The translations under genes and the position numbers were made by a program. From Taudactylus pleione (lineage: Eukaryota > Chordata > Amphibia > Anura > Myobatrachidae), in the NCBI GenBank assembly GCA_031769625.1, contig JAUIMM010000519.1:2475501-2539500 (forward strand): a stretch of 64,000 bases of DNA. Reading direction: 5' to 3'. Positions 33,059-45,995 of the stretch are shown here, one piece after another (positions within the stretch are counted from its first letter, which is position 1; the number at the start of each line of letters is the position of its first letter). The notes beneath the pieces are model-generated. The model saw nothing but the letters and a program-made list of their open reading frames with translations. It did not search any database and was not told the origin of the DNA.

Positions 33059-34530
33059 CTTAATCCAGCCCTGTGGCCATCACTACTTTTACGAGCATGT
33101 AACAAGATAAAAACATATCTGATGGCTTCTTGTACTGCTCCAGACTGGCCTTCTTAATCAAACGTCCCCCCATGTATACCAGATAGGATGTCTCCCACAC
33201 AAGAGGCGGCTTGCTCAGCATCTCATGGTACAGATGGGCTGTCTATAGCTCACAATATAGATTTAGGGAAGCTTTATATAGAGCTCTGTTATAGAGCTAT
33301 GGATGGCAAACAATACATTTGTTTTCTGCACTGCAGGGAAAAAAATAACTCTATTAACACTTTGCAGCTATCAGGTCTAGATTAAAGTGAAAGGTCCTGG
33401 GTAGGCCTTCCCTATTTTCTGTAGGTGCGTATCTAGTGCCAATGTTACTTAGTGAATTAATATGCTGCATGAAAGAGACAGTGCTACTGGCCACCGTTAC
33501 TGCGGTTTGCCTTCATACTCTTGCCGGGACTCATTGGTCATGGTAACAAATATTTTTTTCATATTATGTGTGCTATTATTCTATGTTCATAATGCCAAAC
33601 CGTAGGGTTCTTTTGTCTCAATTTTTCACCCACTCACCATAATGTCAGAATGTTCACAAGCAAAGTCTGTAATTGTAGGGAAAGTGTAACCTTCCAATCT
33701 AATATGAAAAAAAAAAAAGTTTTGAGTATTTTTGAAAAAAAAATAAACAACTGTATATTTCCAGACATCCCATGGGCAAATGCATTATATGAACATCAGG
33801 CACATAGTGTATGTAGCTGCAGGAAGATCTTGGGTGGGTGTGTTGGAGAAGTTGGGGGGAGGATATTTAATGAGCAAATTGCATGACCATTAGCTTGGAA
33901 ATTCCTATTAACCTGTGTGAGTATTTTAGGTAATTAAATTACTTTCTACTGATTTGGCGCTTGGTGTTTTCGCACATAATATTATTTACTTGTATTTGTG
34001 TTTAAAAGGATGTTATGGAAAATCGTCAAGTGACTTATTTTTAGATTGTAGGGCATTTGTAACTAGGTAAAAAAAAAAAAAAGAAACTTAAATGTTTTCT
34101 TTTATAGTTATCATTATTGATGACCGTAATAGAAGCTTACTGAGGCTGACGCGGATTTGAACGCAAGTCAGTTTTGCAGATGTATATTGTATGTTTTTGC
34201 ACTGTGCGTGCGGTCCGAAGAAGAGCAACTACGAGCGCTCCTGAGGTGTACGCGACTCTGCTGCATCTCTACTTGCGGCATAAGTGGTGTCACTGAGAGG
34301 TACTGTGTTAACGGCATGTTCACATGAATTGCGAGTACAGTGCAAGTGTGTCCACGGAATTGCGCTCTATACGGAGTCAGACAGAATCGTAAATATACCT
34401 GTTTTTTACTTTGGGTTGGTACAAGATTGCACTGATAAATATTGTGCCTATGAAAACAATCATACGGATGGAGGCAGACTGCCCTCATTGATGTGTACAA
34501 CTACAGCATATGAATGAATATATGTATTTA
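33059..34530. other. Intergenic stretch without a recognisable gene
   Basis: Unique-looking, AT-rich, with A-runs near 33710 and 34070. Nothing recognised. Confidence 0.4.
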
Positions 34531-35022
34531 GAGCCCGATTTAGAGTTGGGTTACGCACAACTCTGAAATGTAATAATCGGCGCATGTGCAGGACCTTTAC
34601 TGCGCATATGCCGATCCCTGACTGCAATGTGTGGTCGCAATCCCTTCTAAGCCGCCAGCATGATTGACATGCTTCTGCCGTTTGGGAGCGGGGAAGGGGG
34701 GGTGATGGCCAGCGTTTTATAAAATTGGGGGCATGTCGGCCCCGCTTTCAAGGCGTGCCAAGGCAAGGGTCTGTATCCTCCGATGCAGATTTCCTGGCCC
34801 CAGCAGAGTGAAAACACCGGCCATCCTGCAAGTCACTCAGATGGCCGATGTTTCTGCAGATGATCTGATGCTATGTCCAAGGATGCAGCAGCAGATCACA
34901 CAAGCTGGCAGGAGGCATCTGTTTATCCAAGACTTCCTTCAGCATTAACATATTTACACACAGAAGCTGCGTCCAAAGACGCAGCTGCCTTGTGTATAGC
35001 GTACGACTCTGAATCAGACCTG
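34531..35022. mobile_element. Decayed Harbinger-type MITE
   Basis: GAGCCCGATTTAGAGTTGGG at the left and the inverted right end (CAGGTCTGATTCAGAGTCG) resemble the GGGCCTGATTCAGA terminus. The interior has GCGCATGTGCAGG and CTGCGTCC/GGACGCAG-type pairs. The ends and TSD are approximate. Confidence 0.55.
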
Positions 35023-37856
35023 TAGTACCATGCACGCAGTGCGTTAACAACTGCAGTTGAATTGCATGTCGGCCCCACTGTGCTCACCCATAATGGGCTG
35101 ATCACCAATGACAGTTGCATCTGGTTCAGGGGTGGACATAGGGACTTTATTGTCTGTTACATTTGTTTTCAACTTTAAACTTTCTGCGCCATAAGAGCAT
35201 ACAGTACTTGCCAACTCCCTGATTGTCAGCGAGACTCCCTGAATCTCCCTGCCTCCCTGAAGAGTCTAGCGGTATCCCTGATTGCACCTTACCCATATTA
35301 TGTAGCTGCTATATAATAAAAAAAAGAACTATATACATTAAATGGGATCATTTCCCTGCATTGGCTATAAGGCACAGTGATCCCTATGGCTACATGCATT
35401 TTCTGAAAAGTATCAGTGTGTTTTCATCCATAAGTAGATCTTAACTGCTTTGGGGCTCGTTTACATTAGTATGTAAGTCAGTATTATGGCACGCCTCTCA
35501 GATGTAACAGTACAGGGCCACATTACCGCCTCGCTCATAGGTGCTGCTTTCACAATCTCCCTGAAATGCTTTTTCAAAAGTAAGCAAGTATGCATAAGAG
35601 ACCCCTCTGGGAAGCCTCTTCTATTATTTTCTTCCCTTCCCCCTGATATTTCCATTGTGGTTGGTAATGAGACTGGACCCAAAGACTATTACTGCAAAAT
35701 GGCTTCTGCTATTTCTGGCCCTGAACTGAAGAGCAGTTTGGCAGACACGTATTGCACCAGATGAGAGCCAGGAGAAAATAACTGGAAGCCTATTAACTCG
35801 CTGTTTGAAATCATGAAAACATAGCGTTTCAGTTTCTTGATATAGGGGAATGTGAACTGTGTTGTTGAATATTTTCTGCATAGCCAAGGTCATGTAATAT
35901 AATGATGTTACCACGCTGTAACATGTGGACCACAAATAGCACTGGTGATGGATGACTAGAGCCATATGACACTCCACAAGTCAGGGTGATTGATCATGAA
36001 GAGTAGTCTGGAAGGACCCCTTTTTATTTTACTGAGTGTGAGAAAGGACTTAACCCCAAAAAGAGCTGTAGGCCGTTCTACCACTATGTTTTAATTAATT
36101 CTTTTAAATGATAATGTCATACATTATTTTTTAATATTTCTGCATTAGATGTGCCTCTGTGCCTGAGAGTACTTCCTCGTTTAAAATATATTATATTGTG
36201 CTCCAAAAGTATACGAATTCAACGACAGTACAGTACTTAATATATACCACAAACAAACAAAATGAAATTCCCTTGCCACTTACTGTATTATCTAACTCCT
36301 AAAGAAACTTACCTGTAATCTAAACATTGCAACTGGAGGGATTAGTTAGTAAATATTGGCAAACATATAAATAAATTTTCTGTTTTAAATAATTATACAT
36401 GAAGTCCTAAGAACTTCGTTACATCTTACTAGTCATTGATGCTTTTGAACACAGCTGGTAGCGTTGAAACTAATGCAAAGAAAAACAGTGTACCAAAGGC
36501 TTGCAAGCAATTACCTTACATTCATTTTCCGTACAAACAATGATAAAGTATATGTAATAAGATATAAGAATGAGAGTAGGTGACCTTAGATGTACCTTGA
36601 TGTAGCAGGCTGGCTTCTGTATGTATTTGCTAGCCCTTACTAAGTTCTCATTTTATTTTATTTCAGAGCATAGTCTTTTTGATTATTTGGACAACTAGTG
36701 CCTGAGGGACTTGTGGCTCATTTGTTGTGCATCAACTGGCTATAAATGAATACTGTATATCTTTATGCACCTTATGGAGAGTGACAAGGATTTGCAGGCC
36801 CAGAAGGCAGCTTCTATTGTGGAGCAAACGGTTGCACTGGCTGATGGGTAGATGGAGGAAGTTACCTTCAAAGTAAGAATTAGACTGCATGAGTCTGTAA
36901 CCTCATGCAAGCATGAAATTTGGTTTTGTGGCACATTTACAAGGTGTGCCCCATGTTACGTTTAGAGGCACAGACCTTTTCCCCTCATAAAAAGACATCA
37001 CCTCAAATCCAGTTTCATCATACACTTTCAATAGGATGCACTTTGCATTTTCCAGTTGTGACTCTGTGGGAAAGTGATTTTCTAGGTGCACTTCAACCAT
37101 ACCTCCCAACCTTCCAGCTTTTGGTGGGACAAGCCATGGACAGGACGATCATCTCTATTAGCAGGGAGGTGTTGCATGCTGTGGAGGCAGATGTCTTCAC
37201 ATTGCGCGCATACAAAATGGGGGTCTTTTGTATTTTTTTAAATTCCCCATTTGCCACAGATGGCCAATGTTGAGATTTAAGGATCGCTTACCTTTTTCAT
37301 GCTTCGCTGTTTGCTGTCAAAATTACTATTTTTGAATAACATTTTTAAATAACAGAAGGTATTTTAACTTTTTAGTTTTAATTCTTGCAGTTGCTAATTT
37401 TAACATTTATATTTGAAAACAGTTCAAATGTATCAATTTTAGGTGGAACGTGGTAGAGCTAGTTTGAGCATTGTTACTTGGCAGGAACTGAGTGGTGTTG
37501 TGTAGAAATGGTCAAAATCTGAATTTTTTTGTTACTTACTGTATAATAGGTCAAATCATCAGTATTCGGTTGGATCTTGCTCTAATTGTTTAATTTCTAT
37601 TTGGAAGCAACATCATTTAATCACACCGGCAAATTTTCCCACTATCCTCCATGGGGGTGCCCATCTAATAATAGTGCTTTAGAGCATGATTATACCAGCT
37701 CTGTGCTCCTATGCCATTACTGTGCAATATAACAATAAAAATAATGATTTGCTGCCGGGCTGCCTGCGCTCTAAGCACACCATTTTTTTTTGTTGCACTT
37801 CATTTTGGAGTAGGTTTTCAGGGGCTACTATTACCAAATAGATAGTAAGCACATCA
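35023..37856. other. Mostly unique AT-rich stretch; unassigned frame near 36900
   Basis: 35195-35290 holds TTGCCAACTCCCTGATTG, then CTCCCTGAATCTCCCTG, a relic of the repeat seen at 44606 and 57276. Around 36763-37109 short frames on both strands (plus: ESDKDLQAQKAASIVEQ; minus: ENAKCILLKVYDETGFE) have a protein-like look but no family I recognise, and stops break them. The remainder is unassigned. Confidence 0.35.
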
Positions 37857-38034
37857 GGGGGTAAATTTACTAAGATGGGAGTTCTATTAAGAAGTGATGT
37901 TGCCCATAGCAACCAATCAGATTCCAGGTATTAATTTTTAGAAGGTGCTAGATAAATGAGAAGTAGAATCTGATTGGTTGCTATGGGCAATATCACTTCT
38001 TAAATAGAACTACCATCTTAGTAAATTTACCCCC
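37857..38034. mobile_element. Palindromic MITE with inverted CCAAT boxes
   Basis: GGGGGTAAATTTACTAAGATGG is inverted at the right (CCATCTTAGTAAATTTACCCCC). The inner arms GTTGCCCATAGCAACCAATCA and TGATTGGTTGCTATGGGCAA pair almost perfectly, giving an 80-base hairpin stem. Confidence 0.85.
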
Positions 38035-38189
38035 AGGTATGGTGCAGTGCTTTGCGACACTAGCATGATCCATCTGCAGATACTGTATGTGTCCTTCGCT
38101 GTGTAGGATTCTTTTCTGAATTGGTTTCTAAAGATTACCTGTCTCTAACAAACCATGAAGTAGTGGGTAAGTCAGTTGTGGTTCTAAGG

Positions 38190-39225
38190 ACAGGCAAGCA
38201 GGGCTATTGCCTGAGGGCACAGCCGCAGTCTCCCTGCCGGCGCTGTCTAATTAGGCCATCTGCTCTTGCCCGCCATGCTGCTGCCGTCTGAGACTTTAAT
38301 ACGGCAGCGTCATGATGGGCACTTGTTCCATCCTGTCTGCAAGAATACCTGTGCTGGCACACTGTGTGACATCATCGTGGCCCGTGTCTGGCATTCTGGG
38401 ACTATGAGCGGCCAGAAGATTGAGACACAGAGAAGCAGCCTGCAGCAGTGAGTCACTGGGAAAGGGGGAAGATTAGTCACTGGGGGGGATGTGAGTTGCT
38501 GGAGGGAAGGGAAAGCATTACAGTGTGGCATATTGTGTAAAGGGCATTACAGTGTGGCATTATGTGTAAAGGGCATTACAGTGTGGCATAATGTGTAAAT
38601 GGCATTACAGTGTTACATTGTGGCATTATGTGTAAGGGGCATTACTGTGTGGCATAATGTGTAAGGGGCATTAAGATGTCTGGCATAATGTGTAAGGAGA
38701 CGCTGGTGGGCAGGCCCGCATCAGTGGCCATTGATATGCAAACTACCTCTGAAATTCTATATTATAAATTTAAATGTATACAGTAATGATCGCATAGTGC
38801 ATCTGCAACTCTGTTTTTTGTATAATGTGTAAGGGCCATTATTGTGTGGCATAATGTCTAAAGGGCTTTACTGTGTGTGGCATAATGTGTATAAGGAGTA
38901 CTACTGTGTGTCATAACGTACAAACTCTGGCAGCGCCATATTCACAAACCATGCCGCTGTTCTCAATCCCTTCCAGTCTCCGAGAATGCCGGTGGTGGGC
39001 ATGGCATCCTGGGAGCAGCCGTGGGAGAGGATGGAGCAGCAGCACATCCACTTTCTGCTGGGCATGTCCCCTAGAGTGATGAACAGGGGATGTGTCACAA
39101 AGCCACACCCCCTTTTCAGGAGCGAATGCCCTCTTTGATTTTTTTTTTTTTTTGGGAGGGGGGTGGCAAAGGGAACTTTCACCCTGAGCTCCACAACCCC
39201 ACCCCAGAACCAGCCCTGGAGTGCA
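38190..39225. repeat. hAT-like repeat with ~30-bp array
   Basis: CAGGGCTATTGCCTGAGGG near 38198 and ACCAGCCCTGG near 39213 may be its ends, but no TSD was found. Inside, units of about 30 bases with GGCATTACAGTGTGGCAT and AATGTGTAA repeat at 38513-38698 and again at 38822-38905. Confidence 0.5.
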
Positions 39226-40073
39226 CTGCAGAAGTCCACCCTTGGTCCTGTCACTAGACTAGTACAAATAGTGGAATAGTGGATGTCATAGCCCTAGGAA
39301 ACACAGTGGAAATGGGTTAAGAAGTTAAAGTTGTCACACAAATTGTTAGATAATTATAAATGGTTAATGGAAGTTTATTTATCTTGGGGTGTTGTAATCA
39401 TAAGTCCTGGCTTATTTTTATTATTATATTAAACTGCCATTCCTCAAATGATGGCTTATAAGCAAACAATGAAAATGATAAAATTGGGCAAAGGGGGGCG
39501 GCCATTACTGTTGTGCCTATGGGCACCCTGACCCCTAAATCTACCTCTGGATGGCACTAAACTTTAGTACTACTACTAAAGATCACAATGAACAATCAAG
39601 TTGAGCAATTTAATCAGCTAAAATGTGTCCAAAGTACTTTATTGGGGTGCCATGCAGGGGCAAAGACAGGATTTCTAGAGGGGGTTTCCAAATGCTTGAT
39701 TGTATAACATGTATGGCCAGCTTATGGAGAGGGTATCATTAGCATGAAACAAGTTATAGCTTGCATCATATAAAGTGCAGTGTACAGTACTGTATGTAAT
39801 ACATCAAACATATACAGGGCCAGCTGTCACAGTAAGCCGTAAGATGCAGCAGTAGGGCCAGTCCATCTCAGTTAAATGTGTTTTTTTTACTGCATGTGGG
39901 AACCATTGAAAAATTCAAGACCCCTGCTCTGCGGAGCATTGGAGCAAGTCATGGAGTCTGGGGGAGCAGCAGAAGAACCTAGCACCGACCTTGGACACAA
40001 GTGCTCCCCTACCACACTGGATAGTGTAAGCAATAGTGTTAATAATTACTGTAACACTATAGATGGTCTATGT
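39226..40073. other. Intergenic stretch, possible hAT left end at 39655
   Basis: CAGGGGCAAAGACAGGATTTC near 39655 looks like the left end of a hAT-type repeat without a matching right end. No gene. Confidence 0.35.
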
Positions 40074-40266
40074 CAGTGATACCCAAACTCAGTTCTCAGG
40101 CACTCCTAACAGTGCATGTTTTCAGATCTCCTAGTTGGTGCACAGGTGTATTAATTATTGGCTGACACATTTTAAAAGATCCACAGGTGGTACTATTTCA
40201 AATATATTACTGGGGAGATCTGTAAAACCACTGTTATGGTCCCTGAGTACTAAGTTTTGAAAACCC
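40074..40266. mobile_element. Decayed hAT MITE (relative of 24195-27507)
   Basis: CAGTGATACCCAAACTCAG, then ACAGTGCATGTTTTCAGAT, GGTGCACAGGTGTATTAAT, ACACATTTTAAAAGATCCAC and a decayed right end. The same motifs in the same order flank hAT relic A. Confidence 0.7.
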
Positions 40267-41974
40267 TATCTATAGTATAGGCTGTATGGGAGAGTCTAAA
40301 AACAAGCTTTCTGTACGCAATATCTTATATAAATAATGTAAGCAGTCAGGAAATGGATACACATCCTATAATAAATATACATACAACGTATAACCAGTAG
40401 GAGACAGAATTGAGCTTTGTAAGACACCTGTCTCTTTTTGCTGGTGGCTGCTCTCTGGTCTCTTTGGTCCAGTGCGCTGTTTGAACGCTCAGATCTACAC
40501 AAACAGCAGACTTGGTAGGAGAAGCCGCTGCCATTGGGCATGTGCAGCAGTTCCACTGTCTCTTATACTGCACATTGTTGCCACAGCTCTAGCAAAAATG
40601 TATTATATACAGGATTGCAGTCGCTGGCTGGGCCATGGGGATGGGATGGGGGTGGTTTCAGGTAACTAGAAATTCGCCATGCTTTGCCTATGCATAGGTA
40701 AACCAGTTCCAAGCGATGCACATGGACTTGCAAGATAGCAGCATTTGCAGAGAAGTGGAGGTTTGCAGTTGCAACTGGAGAGAGTGAGGACATCCCTTGC
40801 AAATTCTGGAGAAAGTGCAGCAGTGCACCTAGTTTTACAGGGCTATGCAAAATTGGGGGAACTGGATCAGGGGGGAAAAGTGAAGGAAAAGCAATAGCCT
40901 ATTATCTCTCACTGAGCATTAGCTACACTGAGAGATTTTAGGCTATTGCCTAATTATATTGCCTAAGTATAGGGATTATTGATGTTTCTCAATAGTGGAC
41001 ACACAGTTTAAGGTATACTCCAGGTGGTGCATATGTCTTAGCCAGTTGTGCAAAATGTATCCTGGTATTTCCAAATCTTGTTAGAGGTCTGGTGGGACTT
41101 CTCTATGGTATCTCTATTTACCCATAAATGAGTTCATAGGAGGAAAACGTTTATTGAAAGACCTTTAAAGTGGTAGAAAAGTGCATTTTTGTTTATGACG
41201 TTTCTGCTTTTTGTCAGTGGGCTTCATCAGATTTTTACCTTCTCTGCAAAGCTAGGTACCCTTTAAGGGGCACTGGGGCAGACTAACTAAGCACTTGTTT
41301 GGTGCTGTATAACACAGAATACATTAGGTCAACTGCTCCATGTATGGATACAAAATAACTTTTATAGGGCACGTTAGAAAGTATGTGAGGTCATTGACAA
41401 ATTGCATGCCTTATTGGCAGAATGCATGGAGTCATTCTGGACAAGGGTATAACCAAATTTTTAAATGGGCGACTAGCATAACTTTTAGCAGCATCTTAGG
41501 CATAATAATGCAGTGTAAGATTAAATAACATAAGGGAATCCCCCATACACCACATTCCACCCAAAAATATCACTGTCACTGTAACTACCTTGACATAGAC
41601 TCCCGACTGTTAAATATGAGTGGTACTATTAACTAGCTCTACCAGCCTCCCAGTTGTGGTGACGTCGTTTAAGGTCCTCTCCAGGTGGTACAGCTGTCCT
41701 AGCCATATGTACTGAATGTATCTGGGTGTCAGTGGATCTTGTTGCAGGTGTGGAGAAGAGTTGTGCTTCCTACTTCTTATCTACTGGGGGTCGTTTATCA
41801 TTGCTCCATTCTGGTGTAATGTTCAGAATTATATAGCGGCAGCAGTAATCCCTATAGACTTGAGGTCCTCTTCACCGCTGCATAAAATAATGGTTGGCTC
41901 AGATAGACCTTTACATGAATATGGATATCTCATTGTCAGTTGAGTATGGCTACCTGGCTACAGTGACTTAAATG
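40267..41974. repeat. Intergenic stretch with a separated direct repeat
   Basis: A ~125-base segment at about 41010-41130 (TTTAAGGTATACTCCAGGTGG..., CTTAGCCA, GTATC) recurs at about 41668-41790 (TTTAAGGTCCTCTCCAGGTGG..., CCTAGCCA, GTATC). The copies are diverged. They could be ends of a decayed element; nothing coding is seen between them. Confidence 0.4.
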
Positions 41975-42845
41975 TTTTAGTATGGGTAAAACAAATGATT
42001 GATGATCTAGGTAGACTAGAGAAATGGTCAAGAACATGGCAACTACAGTTTAATGCCAAAAAATGCAAGATCATGCACTTGGGTCTCAAAAATCCAAAGG
42101 CTAAATATAGTTTTAATGGCACTATACTGGAAACTACTGAAGAGGAAAGGGATATAGGAGTCACTATTTCAGGTGTAAAACATTGAAAAAACATTGTAAC
42201 AAAGCAATGAGGAAGGCAAGTCAGATGCTTGGTTGCATAGGGAGAGGAATCAGTAGTAGAAAGAAAGTGATAATACCACTGTGTAGGTCATTGGTACGTT
42301 CTCATCTTGAATACTGTGTTCAGTTCTGGAGGCCTATCTCCAGAAGGATATTAATACATTAGAAGCTGTACAAAGAAGGGCAACTAAAATGGTGCAAGGT
42401 CTACACCACAAAACGTACCAGGAAAGACTAAAAGATCTTAATATGTATATTTTGGAGCAGAGAAGGGAAAGGGGGGACATGACAGAAACATTCAAATATA
42501 TACAGGGTTTTAACAAGGTAAAGGAAGGAGACAGTCTTCAAAGAAAGAGAAGTATTAGAACAAGAGGACATGTTCTGAAACTGGAGGGAGGTAGGTTCAA
42601 GGGAAATTTAAGAAAAATGTTTCTTCACAGAAAGGGTAGTGGACAAGTGGAATAGCCTCCCATCAGAGGTGGTAGAGGCTAAGACAGTAGAGCAATTTAA
42701 ACATGCATGGGATAGACATAAGGATATCCTTCAGAAGAAGTAAGAATCAGTAAGGGTTGAGGTAACAATATGTTTAATAATGGAGCAGACTAGGTGGGCC
42801 AAGTGGTTCTTATCTGCCATCAAATTCTATGTTTCTAAATGTAAG
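41975..42845 (+). pseudogene. 5'-truncated CR1-type LINE, reverse-transcriptase 3' part
   Basis: The frame from 41995 gives LEKWSRTWQLQFNAKKCKIM, then ERDIGVTISGVKH. After frameshifts come segments like CVQFWRPIS and YQERLKDLNMYILEQRR with RGDMTETFKYIQG. These are the C-terminal end of a non-LTR reverse transcriptase as in CR1/L2 LINEs. The 3' end carries CAGACTAGGTGGGCCAAGTGG and CTGCCATCAAATTCTATG, close to the ATTCTRTG tail of CR1. Frame changes and stops show it is dead, and its 5' end is missing. Confidence 0.8.
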
Positions 42846-43277
42846 GCATCACCTATATATAACTATATATAACATGATTGGTGCAGACTATGGTCCATTG
42901 TAAACTTACACTTTGTAGTTACTTACAGTATTTTGGCTTATATAGTGATACTGTGTGTGGCCCAAACCCAGTCTAAGCATAGCACAGCAAAGCTGGCAGG
43001 AGACTGTATGAGTGCTGTTATTGGGGTTAGCCTGCTAATTAGCTGTAGTATTCCCCAAAATATAAACTTACAAAAAGAGCAGAAGCCATCCCTTCATTTC
43101 AGCGGTTCTAGGCTCCAGTGAGACTTTAATACCACCCAGGAGCATTTTATGCAGAATAGCATATTTAGAGAAACAATTGTCTCAATGGAATAAAAATGTT
43201 TAATGTTAGAAATGTGACACATTAAATAAAGACATGGTACAGTTTGACTGACATGAATGAAGCGCAATCAAGTGAAC
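42846..43277. other. Intergenic stretch without a recognisable gene
   Basis: AT-rich, nothing recognised. Confidence 0.4.
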
Positions 43278-43445
43278 TGGAGATTTACTAAGCCTTGGAG
43301 AGAGATAAACTAGAAGGAGACAAAGATCCAACCAACCAACTTCTAACTGTGATTACTGCCTGTAAAATGACAGTTAGGAGCTGATTGGTTGGCACTTTAT
43401 CTCTCTCCACTTTATCTCCCTCCAAGGCTTAGTACATTTCCCCAT
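43278..43445. mobile_element. Palindromic MITE
   Basis: GGAGATTTACTAAGCCTTGG and CCAAGGCTTAGTACATTTCCCC are inverted. The inner arm GACAGTTAGGAGCTGATTGG faces CCAACCAACTTCTAACTG. The right arm repeats CTTTATCTC twice. Confidence 0.75.
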
Positions 43446-43771
43446 TAGGCTTGGATAACTGGGACCCAATCAATGCATTGAAATGTTAACAGAAGTGCAG
43501 AGTATTTAGATCAGTCAACTCTTCCGTGGTTATGTATAGACAAGGGAAGGAGCAACATGTAGCTAAGTCAGAGCACAGAGTCGTGATGCAAGACTGGACA
43601 GAGTAGTTCATCCTGCCATCCACCACGCTGTTTGTTTCCACCATATGCTGTTCCCTATTAATGTTTTCAATATTTTAGAACATTGTGCCAATTACGTGTT
43701 GTGTATCTTCTGAACCTCGATTTGTGCATTCCATGGATGACTAAGTGCTCCAATAGCTCTCTGGTTTTACC

Positions 43772-44363
43772 CAGGGCCGCAACTAGGGGGGGGGGGCTGG
43801 AAGTGCACGTGCACCGGGTGTGCCGCTGCACCCGCCACCAGTGTGTCTTCCAGCCCGGCGCTGCCAGACCCCTGCTGGGATTTTATTACCAGCGGGTGCC
43901 CTGCTCCTTCCCTGCAACGCTGCGGTAGTCGGAGGCTGGATATCTCTCCTGAATTCCAGCTGCCAGCTGTCCCCATGGGCACTATGGGAGTGATGTCATG
44001 ACATCTCTCCCATAGTTCCGAGGAGCAGCCAGGCGGACCCGATGGCACCGGACCTAGGAGTGGGGTTTAAGGTAAGTAATGTTTTTTTCTTGTGTAAGCG
44101 GCACTACAGGGGCATTACTATGGGGGCATTACCATATGGGCACTAGTAGAGGGGCATTACTATATGGGCACTACTACAGGGGCGTTACCATATGGGCACT
44201 ACTACAGGGGCATTACCTCAGGGGGCATTACTATAGGTGCCCTGCTGAAGGGAGCCTTACTATAGGGGCACTGATGCAGGGGACATTACTATGGGCGAAT
44301 TACAAGTGGGGGTGCCAAATTACTGTCTTCCCCCAGGTGACAAAAATCCTAGTTTCGACCCTG
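43772..44363. mobile_element. hAT-type element with ~21-bp array
   Basis: CAGGGCCGCAACTAG at the left is matched by CTAGTTTCGACCCTG at the right. Flanks GTTTTACC and GCTTTACC match at 7 of 8 bases if the last G is counted in the flank. Units such as GGCATTACTATATGGGCACTA repeat at 44100-44300. Confidence 0.75.
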
Positions 44364-44605
44364 CTTTACCAATCGACTTAATAGATATAATTCTGATTCC
44401 AGCTACAGACTGGAACTCTAGTTCCAAAATTATTGATAATGTGGAAATATTATAGGAAAAAATAATGTTCCTGGGCTAGGTGTTTGTCCCTTCTTGAAAT
44501 ACCTCCATGTGTGCTCCACGTAGTGTGCTGTAGACAGTATGGACAGCCTCTCGTAGGACGGGTCTCTCCCCGGTCAGACACAGCAATTATTTTCTGTGCT
44601 TTGAA

Positions 44606-44838
44606 CATACTTGCCTACTTTTGAAAAGTAGTTTGAGGGAGATTATTTACGGAAGTAGCAAACGACACATGCGGTGTTGGAGGGCGTGGCCAGCACCGCC
44701 CAAAAGGCATGTCTAGATCCATCTATTGGTGTATCTATTACCACGCGCCCACACACATACACACACAGTAATAGGACCCCCCTACACACACACAGTAATT
44801 GGACCCCACACACACACACACAGTAATAGGACCTCCCG

Positions 44839-44870
<32 letters not shown>

Positions 44871-45995
44871 AGGACCCCCACACACAGTAATAGACCCCCC
44901 CACACACACACACACACAGTAATAGTACCCCCCACACACACACACAGTAATAGGACCCCCCCACACACACACACATATACACACACAGTAATAGGACCAC
45001 CCCCCACACACACACACAGTAATAGGACTCCCCACACACACACACACACACAGTAATAGGACCCCCCCACACAGACTCACATTAATGGTCTCCCCACTGA
45101 CACACACACAGTAATAGGACCCCCCCACACAGACTCACATTAATGGTCCCCCCACTGACACACACACACACACAGTAATAGGACCCCCCCACACACACAC
45201 ACATATACACACACAGTAATAGGACCACCCCCCCCACACACACACACAGTAATAGGACTCCCCCCACACACACACACACAGTAATAGGACCCCCCCACAC
45301 AGGTTCACATTAATGGTCCCCCCAATGACACACACAGTAATAGGACCCCCCACACAGACTCACATTAATGGTCCCCCCACTGACACACACACACACACAC
45401 AGTAATAGGACCCCCCCACACAGACTCACATTAATGGTCCCCCCAATGACACACACAGTAATAGGACCCCCCACACAGACTCACATTAATGGTCCCCCCA
45501 CTGACACACGCACACACACAGTAATAGACACCCACACTCTCTCTCTCTCTCATCCCCTCACCTGTCCTCTCCTGCAGCACCACTGACATTCATGGTTCTT
45601 GCTCGAGCTACAGTGAGCTCTGATCAGTCACACAGCTCCTCAGTCAGTTCAGCGTAGGCTCCTCCCCCAGCTGTCTGTCCTCCGCTATGGCTGGGAAGTC
45701 TGGGCTGGCCAGGGAATGCTGGGAGCATCAGTCTCTCCCAGCAGTCAGTGTGTGGCCCATGTGACTGTCAGCTGTGCAGGGGGCGGACCTGGGAGGCATC
45801 TCCGGGCTCCATAGCAGACAGACTCCCTGCCCCTGCGTCTTCCTGTATACAAGCCTGGGCCCCATCGCGCATGCGCAGGTAGGATTTCCAGCAGGGCAGT
45901 GGGGAAAGCGGGGGATTGCATATACATTGCGGGGTAGCGGGAGCTCCCATCTTAATTCGGGAGGCTCCCGCAGAAATCGGGAGGGTAGGCACTCT
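44606..45995. mobile_element. Repeat with CATACTTGCCTAC / GGGTAGGCA ends
   Basis: It starts CATACTTGCCTACTTTTG and ends ATCGGGAGGGTAGGCA, the same ends as the copy at 57276-57752. A large CA-rich array occupies 44745-45540. Class unknown. No coding function; the Cys/Val-rich open frames come from the array. Confidence 0.6.
44745..45540. repeat. Compound CA-rich minisatellite
   Basis: Units combine a CACACA run with CAGTAATAGGACCCCCC, and in the second half also AGACTCACATTAATGGTCC and CCCCACTGACACAC. Unit length varies from about 25 to 80 bases, with more than fifteen AGTAATAG blocks. It ends in a short CT run. Confidence 0.9.

Noticed and set aside
41010..41790. LTR pair of a short retrotransposon
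   Set aside because: The ~125-base direct repeats are diverged, lack clear TG...CA ends, and no primer-binding site or coding sequence was seen between them.
44643..45353. Cys/Val/Gly-rich frames up to 161 codons
   Set aside because: Translations of the CA-rich compound array.
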